A stretch of 64,000 nucleotides of DNA from Candidatus Woesearchaeota archaeon. Lineage in GTDB: Archaea; Nanobdellota; Nanobdellia; Woesearchaeales; ARS49. The translations under genes and the position numbers were made by a program. A model generated the notes under the pieces. It did not search any database, had not been told where the DNA came from, and saw only the letters and a list, made by a program, of their open reading frames with translations. The stretch spans positions 1 through 64,000 of the forward strand of contig JACPID010000003.1 of the NCBI GenBank assembly GCA_016188265.1. Direction: 5' to 3'. Below, piece by piece: positions 6,441 to 14,131 of this stretch (within the stretch, counting starts at the first letter, position 1; the number at the start of each line of letters is the position of its first letter).

Positions 6441-8210
6441 ATGCTATATGCTGATTTGGTTAAAGTCTATGATAGATTAGAAAGCACTGCAAAACGTTTA
6501 GAAAAAACAAGTATTTTATCAGAATTTTTTAAAACAGTTTCAGAAGAGGAGTGTGAACATATTATTTTACTTCTTCAAGGATGTATTTTTCCAAAATGGG
6601 ATTCTAGAGAAACAGGCATTGCTCAGAAACTTTTAGTAAAATCACTTGAAATTGCCACAGGTAAAAATGAACATGAATTAAAAAAAATATGGAAAGAATG
6701 CGGAGATCTTGGTTTAGCAGCAGAAAAATTAACACAAATTAAAATTCAAGCAACATTGTTTTCACAATCATTAACTACTCAAAAAGTTTTTGAAAATCTA
6801 CAGAAAATACCTGTTTTAAAAGGGCAAGGAAGTGTTGATAGAAAACTACAGTACACTGCTGAATTATTAACAAGCGCAAAACCTCTTGAAGTAAAATATT
6901 TAGTAAGAACAATAATTGGTGATTTACGCATAGGGCTTGGAGAAGGAACAATAAGAGACGCAATTGTATGGAGCTGCTTTGAAAAAGAAATAAAATTAGA
7001 GTATAATAATGAAAAAAATGAATTGCAATTTCCAAATAAAGATAGGACTAAATATGAAAAATATGCTGAACTTGTTCAAGAAGCACTAGATATAAGCAAT
7101 GATTTTAGCATTGTTTTGAGGAAATCACGCAACAGAGAACTTGATAGTTTGCAATTAGTTGTAGGAAGGCCTATTAATGTAATGCTTTTTAAAAAAGCAA
7201 AAAATATTCAAGAAGCATTAGCAACAGTTGGAAAACCTGCTGCAATTGAAAAAAAATATGATGGATTCCGTGTTCAAATTCATAAACAAAAAAATAATAT
7301 TGTTTTATTTACCAGAAGGCTGGAGAATGTAAGTTCACAATTTCCAGATATTATCTCAGCTGTTATTGATAATGTCAAAGCAGAAAATTGCATTCTTGAT
7401 GCAGAAATAGTAGGCTATGATAAAACAACAAAAAGATCTCTGCCATTTCAAAATATTTCTCAGAGAATAAAAAGAAAATATGATATTAATGAAACAGCAG
7501 AACAATACCCTGTTAAAATTCATGTATTTGATTGTTTATTTATTGATAAAAAAACACTTTTAAAAGAAACTTTTCAAAAAAGAAGAGAATTGTTAAAAGA
7601 TTCAATCAAAGAAAAAGAAAACGTGATAACATTAGCAGAACAAATCATTACTTCTGATGAAAATAAAATAAGTGAATTCTATGAAAAATCACTTGATGAA
7701 GGCCATGAAGGAATAATGCTAAAAAATTTATCTGGAATCTACAAACCAGGGTCAAGAGTAGGCTATGGCGTAAAAGTAAAACCTACAATGGAAACACTTG
7801 AAGTAGTTATTATTGGCGCAGAATGGGGTGAAGGAAAACGCGGAGCTTGGCTTAGTAGTTTTATAATTGCAGTTCAAAAAGAAGATGATTTTGTTGAAAT
7901 AGGCAGAGTCGGAACAGGCTTTAAAGAAAAAAGTGAAGAAGGAATTTCATTTGATCAAATAACAGAACTATTAAAACCATTAATTATTAAAGAAAATGGC
8001 AAAGAAGTAATTGTAAGACCTGAAATAATAATTGAAGTGGACTATGAAGAAATACAAACAAGTCCAACATATAATTCTGGATATGCTTTAAGATTCCCAA
8101 GATTTGTAAGATTACGCGAAGATCGTGGAATTAAAGACATAAACAGTATAGATGATGTTGAAAAATATTATGCAGAGCAAAGAGGAAGAAGTGTGATTAA
8201 AAGCACATAA
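6441..8210 (+). CDS. lig: ATP-dependent DNA ligase
   Basis: 589 residues, a normal length for archaeal replicative ligases. The N-terminal helical DNA-binding domain occupies about residues 1-240 (YLVRTIIGDLRIGLGEGTIR is typical). Motif I is KKYDGFRVQIHK, with the lysine that is adenylated. Motif III is ILDAEIVGY, motif IV is EGHEGIMLKN, motif V is YGVKVKP, and an OB-fold domain follows (FIIAVQKEDDFVEIGRVGTG). The protein seals Okazaki fragments and repair nicks and may bind PCNA. All catalytic motifs are intact. The start is leaderless from the shared TTTATAAA box. Confidence 0.95.
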   Translation: MLYADLVKVYDRLESTAKRLEKTSILSEFFKTVSEEECEHIILLLQGCIFPKWDSRETGIAQKLLVKSLEIATGKNEHELKKIWKECGDLGLAAEKLTQIKIQATLFSQSLTTQKVFENLQKIPVLKGQGSVDRKLQYTAELLTSAKPLEVKYLVRTIIGDLRIGLGEGTIRDAIVWSCFEKEIKLEYNNEKNELQFPNKDRTKYEKYAELVQEALDISNDFSIVLRKSRNRELDSLQLVVGRPINVMLFKKAKNIQEALATVGKPAAIEKKYDGFRVQIHKQKNNIVLFTRRLENVSSQFPDIISAVIDNVKAENCILDAEIVGYDKTTKRSLPFQNISQRIKRKYDINETAEQYPVKIHVFDCLFIDKKTLLKETFQKRRELLKDSIKEKENVITLAEQIITSDENKISEFYEKSLDEGHEGIMLKNLSGIYKPGSRVGYGVKVKPTMETLEVVIIGAEWGEGKRGAWLSSFIIAVQKEDDFVEIGRVGTGFKEKSEEGISFDQITELLKPLIIKENGKEVIVRPEIIIEVDYEEIQTSPTYNSGYALRFPRFVRLREDRGIKDINSIDDVEKYYAEQRGRSVIKST

Positions 8211-8243
8211 TTCTTTATTAGCAATTACTTCTTTATTTAATAC

Positions 8244-9083
8244 ATGAAAATTAAAACATATATTTTAATTGCACAAAAAAAATATGTAAAATATAACAGA
8301 TTAAACAAAGATCTTACTCAAGAAAATAAAACAGAACATAATAATCCTGAGACAAAAATTACAAGCTTATACAAGCCAAAATCTCTTTCAGAAGAAGCAT
8401 GGAAGTATGACATTTCTGATACACTTAAAAAAACAATAGAAGAACAGCTTTATGGACTTCCAACTAAAGAGCAAGAACTTCCTTTAATTTATTGGCCTGA
8501 AGAAAAAATGCCTCCTATAATGTATCCTATACCACGAGCATTTCAAGAATCAGAGCTTGAATCAAAAATAAACACAGATTATAAAACACAAACAAGTAGC
8601 GAATTTATACAGCATGCACGTGAATACTTATCAAGCAGTTATGCAAAAAGTTTTAACAAATATTTACAAAATAATCAAAAAAGATGTATAACCCCGCTTA
8701 AAGGGATTAGCACTGCCAGTTTAGGCCCGAACAGTTACGCTGCTATTGCAAGTACAGGTTATGATGCGATTTTGATAGGAAATGCTGATAAAGATTTTGA
8801 AAAAGGAGTAGTACAATTTGCAATAAATTATAAAGTTTCAAAAGAAGCAGCTAAACTTTACTTGTTTTTGCATGAACATGCTCATTTATCACAAGGACAT
8901 TTACAAAATTACAGCCACACAGTTGCAGAAAGAGATGTAGAGCAAATTGTCGGGGCATATGCAAAACAACAAGCACATACATATCAAGGGCGAGAAGAAG
9001 AGAAATTATATACTGAAATAGAGCATATTGCTAATCAGAGATATTTTGAAGTTGAAAAAAATTATGGAAAACAAGCAGCATGA
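8244..9083 (+). CDS. Putative zinc metalloprotease-like protein with HEHAH motif
   Basis: 279 residues. The C-terminal half contains KLYLFLHEHAHLSQGH, a good HExxH zinc-protease motif, followed about 19 residues later by AERDVEQIVGAY, whose glutamate could be the third ligand. The N-terminal half is Pro/Glu-rich (ELPLIYWPEEKMPPIMYPIP) with no signal peptide or membrane helix, so the protein is probably cytoplasmic. No family is recognised. It follows the ligase gene by 33 bp on the same strand. The metal site is inferred from motif alone. Confidence 0.55.
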   Translation: MKIKTYILIAQKKYVKYNRLNKDLTQENKTEHNNPETKITSLYKPKSLSEEAWKYDISDTLKKTIEEQLYGLPTKEQELPLIYWPEEKMPPIMYPIPRAFQESELESKINTDYKTQTSSEFIQHAREYLSSSYAKSFNKYLQNNQKRCITPLKGISTASLGPNSYAAIASTGYDAILIGNADKDFEKGVVQFAINYKVSKEAAKLYLFLHEHAHLSQGHLQNYSHTVAERDVEQIVGAYAKQQAHTYQGREEEKLYTEIEHIANQRYFEVEKNYGKQAA

Positions 9084-9387
9084 GTTATATTCTGCAAAAA
9101 ATATTTTGTAGTTAATAAATATTTATATACTTGTTTTATTATGAAGAAGATATAAAATTAATTTTAACTCGAGTTTTGGCGAACTCGGTTAAAAAGTTTT
9201 TGGCAATTATGTTTTGGCGAACTTCTTAATGTTACTTAGTTAACATAATCTTCAATTGTATTCAAGCTTTATTGGCGATAAAGCAATGAAACACTGAATT
9301 CTAAATAAATAATAGTATAACTTCCATATAAATTTTTCCATACTGGAAAAGTTGTTTTGGAATATACAGAATAAGGGGGAAATAAAA
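9084..9387 (+). promoter_or_regulatory. ftsZ upstream region with GGCGA repeats and a hairpin
   Basis: This 304-bp gap carries TTTTGGCGAACT at 9174-9185 and 9212-9223, a related TTTTTGGCAATTA near 9196 and ATTGGCGATAAA near 9271. A hairpin CGAGTT-TTGGCG-AACTCG overlaps the first copy. A second hairpin TTTTCCA-TAC-TGGAAAA lies about 40 bp before the start codon. A Shine-Dalgarno-like AAGGGGGAA precedes ATG 9388. The repeated words may be regulator sites for the division gene. Confidence 0.45.
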
Positions 9388-10458
9388 ATGGACCTATTGG
9401 TAGAAAAAGCAAAAGAACAACAATTCTCTACAGAAGACTTAAGTGTAGGGAATGCAAAAATTCGTGTAATCGGCACAGGGGGCGCTGGAAGCAACATGGT
9501 GAATTGGCTCTACAAAAAAGGGCTAAGAGGAGCTGAAATTCTTGCATGCAACACAGACGCTCAACACTTGAAAATTACAGAAGCAGATAAAAAACTACTT
9601 ATTGGACGCGGAGTAACAAGAGGGCTTGGATGCGGAGGATTTCCACAAAAAGGTTCTGAAGCTGCAAATGAAAGTTTAGGAGAACTAAAAACACTACTTA
9701 AAGACTCTGATCTAGTTTTTGTATGTGCTGGAATGGGAGGCGGAACAGGAACAGGAAGCGCTCCAGTCATTGCACAAGCAGCAAGAGAAACAAATGCAAT
9801 TGTTATTGGAGTTGTAACAATGCCTTTTGATATTGAAAGAGCACGCGTTGATAAAGCAGAATTTGGATTACAGCAATTAAGAAAAAACTCAGACACAACA
9901 ATAGTAATTGACAATAACAGGCTTGTACAAATTGCAGGAAACTTACCTGTAGGCCAAGCATTTGCAGTAGCAAATGAATTAGTTGCATCAATGATCAAAG
10001 GAATAGTTGAAACAATCGCCCTTCCAAGCTTAGTAAATCTTGACTATGCAGATGTTCGCGCAATAATGAAAAATGGCGGCGTTGCAGCAATAGGAGTAGG
10101 AAGTTCAGACACCAATAATAGAGTTGAAGAAGCAGTCAAAGGTGCACTGAAAAATCCACTTCTTGATGTAGACTATACTGGTGCAACAGGAGCTTTGATT
10201 CATGTATGGGGAGGACCTGACATGACTCTTGAAGAAATAAGCCGTGTTGGCGAACTTGTAACAGAAAATCTAGACCCAGACGCAAACGTTATCTGGGGAG
10301 CAAGAGTAACTGATGACATGAAGGGAAAAATGATGGTGATGACAATAGTAACAGGAGTATCATCTCCGTGGTTACTTGGAAATCCGAACAGTAAAAGCCA
10401 ATTCAAAGAACAAGAAAAAGTATATAATGAAGAGCTCGGAATTGAGCTTCTAAATTAA
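9388..10458 (+). CDS. ftsZ: Cell division GTPase FtsZ
   Basis: 356 residues from ATG 9388, chosen because AAGGGGGAAATAAAA precedes it; the track start at 9352 would put that site inside the gene. GTP binding is shown by IGTGGAGSNMVNWL and the tubulin signature GMGGGTGTGSAPVIAQA. NLDYADVRAIM is the T7 loop that completes GTP hydrolysis in the neighbouring subunit. The protein polymerises into the division ring. The C-terminal tail after the core is short. A structured leader, a strong terminator and mgtC follow. Confidence 0.96.
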   Translation: MDLLVEKAKEQQFSTEDLSVGNAKIRVIGTGGAGSNMVNWLYKKGLRGAEILACNTDAQHLKITEADKKLLIGRGVTRGLGCGGFPQKGSEAANESLGELKTLLKDSDLVFVCAGMGGGTGTGSAPVIAQAARETNAIVIGVVTMPFDIERARVDKAEFGLQQLRKNSDTTIVIDNNRLVQIAGNLPVGQAFAVANELVASMIKGIVETIALPSLVNLDYADVRAIMKNGGVAAIGVGSSDTNNRVEEAVKGALKNPLLDVDYTGATGALIHVWGGPDMTLEEISRVGELVTENLDPDANVIWGARVTDDMKGKMMVMTIVTGVSSPWLLGNPNSKSQFKEQEKVYNEELGIELLN

Positions 10459-10478
10459 TTACACTCACCCCCTTGGTC

Positions 10479-10531
10479 TTTGGTGTGGTGTATTCTTTGC
10501 CTTCAATCCACCCCAAACCTAAGAAGGCAAA
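10479..10531 (+). promoter_or_regulatory. Candidate pseudoknot between ftsZ and mgtC
   Basis: Two helices are interleaved. Helix A pairs TTTGGTGTGG (10479-10488) with CCACCCCAAA (10508-10517), 10 positions with one mismatch. Helix B pairs TTTGCCTTC (10496-10504) with GAAGGCAAA (10523-10531), 9 perfect pairs. The order A5-B5-A3-B3 is that of an H-type pseudoknot. A terminator follows 10 nt later, then the mgtC start 10 nt after that, a layout like a leader that controls termination. It could equally be ftsZ 3' UTR structure. Confidence 0.5.
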
Positions 10532-10540
10532 CCCTGCTAG

Positions 10541-10569
10541 CCCCTCAGTCAACTGAGGGGTTTTTTTTT
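10541..10569 (+). terminator. Intrinsic-type terminator after ftsZ
   Basis: A perfect 8-bp stem CCCCTCAG-TCAA-CTGAGGGG is followed by nine T residues. Archaeal polymerase stops at T tracts alone, so hairpin plus T tract is a very strong candidate. The mgtC ATG begins 10 nt beyond the T tract, leaving no room for a separate promoter between them. Confidence 0.85.
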
Positions 10570-10579
10570 ATTACAAAAA

Positions 10580-11023
10580 ATGATATTAGAACAATCTGAA
10601 GTTTTTTTAAGGCTGATAGTAAGTTTAATGCTGTCACTTTTAATAGGCCTGGAAAGAGAAGTCAGAGCACAATCTGCAGGATTGAGAACTCATGTTCTTG
10701 TTTGTTTAGGATCAACATTGTTTACTCTAACAAGTGTTTTGCTTTTTGATCCTAATGTAACAGGAGCTGATTACACTAGAATAGCTGCACAGGTAGTTGT
10801 AGGCATTGGATTTATTGGAGGAGGTGTAATCTTCAAGTCTAATGGACAAGTTAAAGGTTTGACTACTGCTTCAACATTATGGGTAAGCGCAGCATTAGGC
10901 TTAGCTGTAGGATTTGGATTTTTTGCAATGGCAGTGTTTTCAACAGTGCTTATTCTTATAGTTATTTTATTAGGCAGGTGGTTTGAAGCAAAGCTTTTAG
11001 GCACTAAATTAAAAAAGAAGTAA
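10580..11023 (+). CDS. mgtC: MgtC/SapB-family membrane protein
   Basis: 147 residues. The N-terminus shows the MgtC pattern: LRLIVSLMLSLLIGLEREVR, AGLRTHVLVCLGSTLFTL, then GIGFIGGGVIFKSNGQVKGL and TTASTLWVSAALGLAVGFG. Four transmembrane helices are visible. It lacks the C-terminal ACT-like domain of Salmonella MgtC, as do many short homologs. MgtC proteins are linked to survival at low Mg2+ and to ATP synthase or phosphate control in bacteria; the archaeal role is unknown. Its tail overlaps the convergent FolD-like gene by 20 bp. The upstream pseudoknot and terminator suggest control by attenuation. Confidence 0.85.
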   Translation: MILEQSEVFLRLIVSLMLSLLIGLEREVRAQSAGLRTHVLVCLGSTLFTLTSVLLFDPNVTGADYTRIAAQVVVGIGFIGGGVIFKSNGQVKGLTTASTLWVSAALGLAVGFGFFAMAVFSTVLILIVILLGRWFEAKLLGTKLKKK

Positions 11024-11918
11024 TTCTATTTTCAGGGAATTTATATGTTGCAATATGATGTGCAAGTATTGCTAAAGTGATCTTGCCAATACCGTTTTTT
11101 GGCAATGCGGCTATTTGTACTTTATTATAAACTTCAGGATGAATATCACCATAAACTTTGCCGTCTATAAATTTAGTTCCAACATCAATAACAAAGGCTT
11201 TTTCTGAAACAATATCAGGAGTAAGAATATAACCCTTTTCAAAAGTGTATGCTCCAGCACAACTAATAATAATTTCTGCTTGCCGGCAAGCTTGTTCTTT
11301 TTCTTCAAAAGAAGTTTTTGAATTAATCCAGTCAAGAGACGCTCCTTTTCTTATCAAGTATTGACCCAGAGGCAAGCCTACACTGCCTCTGCCAATTAAA
11401 ACAAGTTTTAATCCTTCAATAGATTCATAAAAAAAATGAAGTAAAAGCATAACTGATTCTACAGTTGGATGAGTATATTTACAATCTCCATTAATAATTG
11501 AAGCTTGATTATAGTAAGTTATTCCTTCAACATCTTTATCAGGAGAAATTGTTTTTTTAATTTCAGGCCATGGAAAATCAGCTTTTGTTGGCTGCTCTAT
11601 TAAAATTCCTGAAACCTCATTACTTTCATCCCAGTGTTTTACAAAGCTCTCTAAACTTTTATTTGGAAAATTACATGAATACCACAATTCCTTTGCATTA
11701 ACTTGTCTGATTGTTTTTTCTCTTGAATTTCTATATGATTTAATATTAGAATTATTTACTATAACCATAACTCTGGAATACTCTGGATTTAGAGATCTGG
11801 CATGGTCTAAAATCACTCTTGCAAAAGCAGTGCCATTAATTGCATTAGGAAAAATTAATTTATTGTATTTTATTGGAAAAATTGGAAATTTTACGTTTAC
11901 AATAATTTCTTCAAGCAT
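11004..11918 (-). CDS. folD: FolD-like methylene-THF dehydrogenase/cyclohydrolase with altered active site
   Basis: 304 residues with a clear FolD two-domain layout: SGILIEQP, SPDKDVEGITYYN, THPTVESVMLLL, the NAD(P) loop IGRGSVGLPLGQYLI, SCAGAYTF, FVIDVGTKFIDGKVYGDI. Aligned by eye with E. coli FolD, the catalytic lysine of the Y-x3-K element is Arg (SYRNSREKT). The Gln of GILVQLP is Glu, the Asp of KDVDG is Glu, and the end signature PGGVGPMT is reduced to PKNGIGKIT. The fold is safe but cyclohydrolase activity is doubtful; it may be a dehydrogenase only or have another substrate. It could serve one-carbon metabolism for purines or fMet-free translation. Confidence 0.8.
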   Translation of the reverse strand: MLEEIIVNVKFPIFPIKYNKLIFPNAINGTAFARVILDHARSLNPEYSRVMVIVNNSNIKSYRNSREKTIRQVNAKELWYSCNFPNKSLESFVKHWDESNEVSGILIEQPTKADFPWPEIKKTISPDKDVEGITYYNQASIINGDCKYTHPTVESVMLLLHFFYESIEGLKLVLIGRGSVGLPLGQYLIRKGASLDWINSKTSFEEKEQACRQAEIIISCAGAYTFEKGYILTPDIVSEKAFVIDVGTKFIDGKVYGDIHPEVYNKVQIAALPKNGIGKITLAILAHHIATYKFPENRITSFLI

Positions 11919-11960
11919 TTATAGTTAATTTCTTGCTAACTTAAAAAAGTTTGTCAATAA

Positions 11961-12038
11961 CGAAAACTTGCGGCAAGTTTTCGGGATCCAAAATCTCGCA
12001 CTAAAGTGCAGGATTTTAGACAATGCGAGATTTTGGAT
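11961..12038. repeat. Tandem perfect hairpins in a divergent promoter region
   Basis: Hairpin 1 is CGAAAACTTG-CGG-CAAGTTTTCG (10-bp stem). Two bases later, hairpin 2 has 15-bp perfect arms ATCCAAAATCTCGCA / TGCGAGATTTTGGAT around a 23-nt loop. The two-hairpin order resembles R88 but the sequence is unrelated. It lies between the FolD-like and dphB genes, which are transcribed away from it. Confidence 0.7.
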
Positions 12039-12082
12039 AATCAAATTTAACACTTATAAATCTTTTTCACATAATAACTATT

Positions 12083-12862
12083 ATGCTGACACTCATTGGA
12101 CTGGGATTACATGATGAAAATGATATTACTTTACGCGGACTTGAAATAATTTGTAAAGCAGATATTATTTATTTAGAAAAATATACTTCAAAATTTGAAG
12201 CTACCCAAAAAAAACTCGAAGATCTTTATAAGAAACAGATTCAGCTTGTAAAAAGAGAATTTGTTGAACAAGAAGATACTATCTTATCAGAGGCTAAAAC
12301 AAAAAATGTTGTTTTATTAATTATTGGAGATCCGTTGAGCGCAACAACTCATTTTGAACTTTATTTACGCGCTAAAAAAGAAAAAATTCCTGTCAAAATC
12401 GTGCATAATGCATCTATATTAACTGCAATAGCAATTACAGGGCTTCAATTATACAAATTTGGCAAAATAGCAAGTATTCCTTTTGCTGATGAAAAATACA
12501 GTCCAGAAACTTATTATGATCTTTTAAAAGATAATAAAAGCATTGGCGCTCATACGCTATTTTTACTTGACGTGAAAAATGAAGAAGCTGAATATATGAG
12601 TGCAAAAGATGCAATAAAACAATTACTTTCAATTGAAGAAAAAAGAAAAAAAGGACTTTTTAAAGAAGATACATTATGTATTGTTCTTGAACGCGCAGGA
12701 AGCAATGATTGCACAGTTATATCTGCAACTGCAAAAGATTTTCTTAATCATGAATTTGGAGCGCAACCGCATGTTTTAATTGTTCCTGGAGAACTGCATT
12801 TCTTGGAAGAAGAAGCAATTACTTTATACAAGCTCCAAGAGAACAGCTATTTTCACAAATAA
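12083..12862 (+). CDS. dphB: Diphthine synthase (tetrapyrrole-methylase fold)
   Basis: 259 residues, normal for the family. The N-terminal LIGLGLHDENDITLRGLEII is the diphthine-synthase version of the methylase motif. IIGDPLSATTHFELYLRA is the SAM loop and VKIVHNASILTAIAITGLQLY follows in standard order. The enzyme methylates the modified histidine of elongation factor 2 during diphthamide synthesis, an archaeal and eukaryotic pathway. A TTATAAATC box about 27 bp before the ATG suggests a leaderless transcript. The 3' end overlaps the convergent lipoprotein gene by 44 bp. Confidence 0.93.
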   Translation: MLTLIGLGLHDENDITLRGLEIICKADIIYLEKYTSKFEATQKKLEDLYKKQIQLVKREFVEQEDTILSEAKTKNVVLLIIGDPLSATTHFELYLRAKKEKIPVKIVHNASILTAIAITGLQLYKFGKIASIPFADEKYSPETYYDLLKDNKSIGAHTLFLLDVKNEEAEYMSAKDAIKQLLSIEEKRKKGLFKEDTLCIVLERAGSNDCTVISATAKDFLNHEFGAQPHVLIVPGELHFLEEEAITLYKLQENSYFHK

Positions 12863-13133
12863 CTTGTGTATGTTTTAAATATCCTTTTTCACAATAGTAT
12901 TCTGTTAAAAACAAACCTTCACATAAATCAACAACTGACTGTTCATCAGCCCCTTGTTTATAAGTTACAACACCTCTAACACCTGGATTAAACCCTTCAT
13001 CAGAATCATGACATTCAACAACTAAACCTGAAGGTTCTTCTTGTACAACCGATCCTGTAATAGTATTGCCAGAAGTACTAACACAGCCAGAAAGTAAAAT
13101 TAAAACTAATAACATTACACTCTTTTTCATCAA
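12819..13133 (-). CDS. Small Cys-rich secreted lipoprotein
   Basis: 104 residues. MMKKSVMLLVLILLSGC is a lipoprotein signal with lipobox LLSGC. The mature part, ECHDSDEGFNPGVRGVVTYK through DLCEGLFLTEYYCEKGY to CENSCSLGACIK, matches a Cys-rich module (C-D-S-D-G-G...EYYC...C..GC..GAC) often seen, sometimes repeated, in surface proteins of DPANN archaea. Five or six cysteines could form disulfides. The function is unknown. The coding end overlaps dphB by 44 bp tail to tail. Confidence 0.7.
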   Translation of the reverse strand: MMKKSVMLLVLILLSGCVSTSGNTITGSVVQEEPSGLVVECHDSDEGFNPGVRGVVTYKQGADEQSVVDLCEGLFLTEYYCEKGYLKHTQVICENSCSLGACIK

Positions 13134-13173
13134 ACAATATTAAAGAGAATAAGTATTTATAGATTTCTATTTT

Positions 13174-13227
13174 ATTCCCAAAATAGTCTCATTCCTAGGG
13201 TTTTATAGACGATACATAAACCTAGGA
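13174..13227. repeat. Hairpin with CCTAGG arms and ATTCCC motif
   Basis: TCCTAGG (13193-13199) and CCTAGGA (13221-13227), extended by partly matching GTTTTAT / ATAAA, form a hairpin. ATTCCCAAAATAGTC just before it is the reverse complement of the GACTATCCTGGGAAT words at 2960-3040, with two changes. It lies between two minus-strand genes, upstream of the lipoprotein gene. Confidence 0.5.
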
Positions 13228-13238
13228 CTGTCTCAGTC

Positions 13239-13433
13239 TCAGCTTTCTATGCCTAAGATTTCTCGTTTAAGTGTTTGAAATACTTCACGAATGTCTTTGT
13301 AATCAAAGCGTCTTTTGCATCGTGGACATGATTTTGGACTTTCCACTCTTGGAAACCAGCCATATGTACAATACTCACATGAATGCTGTGATATTTTTGA
13401 GTTTTGACTGTCTTCTTTTATTTCTACTTTCAT
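13239..13433 (-). CDS. Small zinc-ribbon protein
   Basis: 64 residues. Two Cys pairs, CEYCTYGW and CPRCKRRF, separated by about 18 residues, form a four-Cys zinc ribbon (HSCEYCTYGWFPRVESPKSC). The C-terminal helix is charged. Such proteins are common in archaea and may bind nucleic acid or act as subunits of larger complexes; nothing here decides which. A good AGGGTTAATG context precedes the ATG. Confidence 0.75.
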   Translation of the reverse strand: MKVEIKEDSQNSKISQHSCEYCTYGWFPRVESPKSCPRCKRRFDYKDIREVFQTLKREILGIES

Positions 13434-13660
13434 ATCATTAACCCTCCAAATATTACTTTATTATGATAATATAATCAAAAGAGTTTATAAATCTTTTGAT
13501 TTTGTAACTATTGTCAAGTAGTTATTTTCTATTATTTATTTCATTTTTGCTGTGTTGCATAATTATTTTTTGAGTTTATAAGTTATGACTAAAAAAGTAT
13601 ACTGACTTTGATTTTTAGCGTCGAAGAACTTTGTAAATTTGTTCAGACGAAGTGTAGTAC
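13434..13660. other. Intergenic region, no gene seen
   Basis: 227 bp of A+T-rich DNA holding the promoter of the zinc-ribbon gene (TTTATAAACTC on the minus strand near 13480). No tRNA, strong hairpin or ORF is visible. It is the left border of the mobile-DNA scar at 13661-14673. Confidence 0.5.
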
Positions 13661-13912
13661 CTAACTCATAGAATTATGTGTATTTTTTGATGCCAAAATA
13701 TCTATTAATGCCCTCTGATGTTCATTTGGTCGCGTAATTTTAATGTGTATCTTATCTGATTTCGGCATCTTAAACAAAGCCAATTTTATTTTTTGGATCT
13801 GGGAGATAACCTCTTCTTGGCTTAAATTAATTTTCTTTGCTTGTTTCACAAGCAATCTTAGAAATAGTAGAGCCATAACACAAGTTATCAGTGAATAAAA
13901 TGTTTTTTCTGA
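13661..13912 (-). pseudogene. C-terminal remnant of an IS1634/IS4-like transposase
   Basis: The track lists 71 residues from an internal ATG, but the frame is open further up to SEKTFYSLITCVMALLFLRL, directly after a TAG. This matches the end of IS1634-type DDE transposases, where S-E-K-x-I-x-A-H...ALLLLRLL precedes a helical C-terminus (SQEEVISQIQKIKLALF, then ITRPNEHQRALIDILA). All catalytic residues are missing. Only the 3' end survives, joined to G+C-richer sequence at about 13912. Confidence 0.65.
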
Positions 13913-14131
13913 CTATTTATGAAGGCATGAACTTAAAAAACTAAGAAATTGTGACGGATAATAAGCAGGGTTGAACGTAGGCCTGCCATTTTCAATTCGT
14001 TCTCGCTCAGCTGATAAATCATACGCTCTCCCGATTTCTGGTGATATGGCACGCAATCTTCTCAGATAAGCGCGGTGAGCAGCATCAACATCTTCTCTTG
14101 GCAGAGCCATTGGTCTTTTAGGCCCCCCCAT
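13913..14131 (-). CDS. ORF fragment, 3' half of a G7-interrupted frame
   Basis: 72 residues (REDVDAAHRAYLRRLRAISP, IGRAYDLSAERERIENGRPT) with Arg/Ala/Glu usage and GC-rich codons unlike neighbouring genes. It overlaps the upstream ORF by 14 bp at a run of seven G on the coding strand, and a one-base shift there would join them into one product of about 139 residues. It ends in TAG and the same frame then runs into the transposase remnant. The function is not recognised. It could be real, a pseudogene or affected by a sequencing error in the run. Confidence 0.4.
   Translation of the reverse strand: MGGPKRPMALPREDVDAAHRAYLRRLRAISPEIGRAYDLSAERERIENGRPTFNPAYYPSQFLSFLSSCLHK

Noticed and set aside
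9561-9998. 145-residue minus ORF inside ftsZ
   Set aside because: Antisense shadow of a highly conserved coding region, with Ser/Pro-rich composition typical of shadows.
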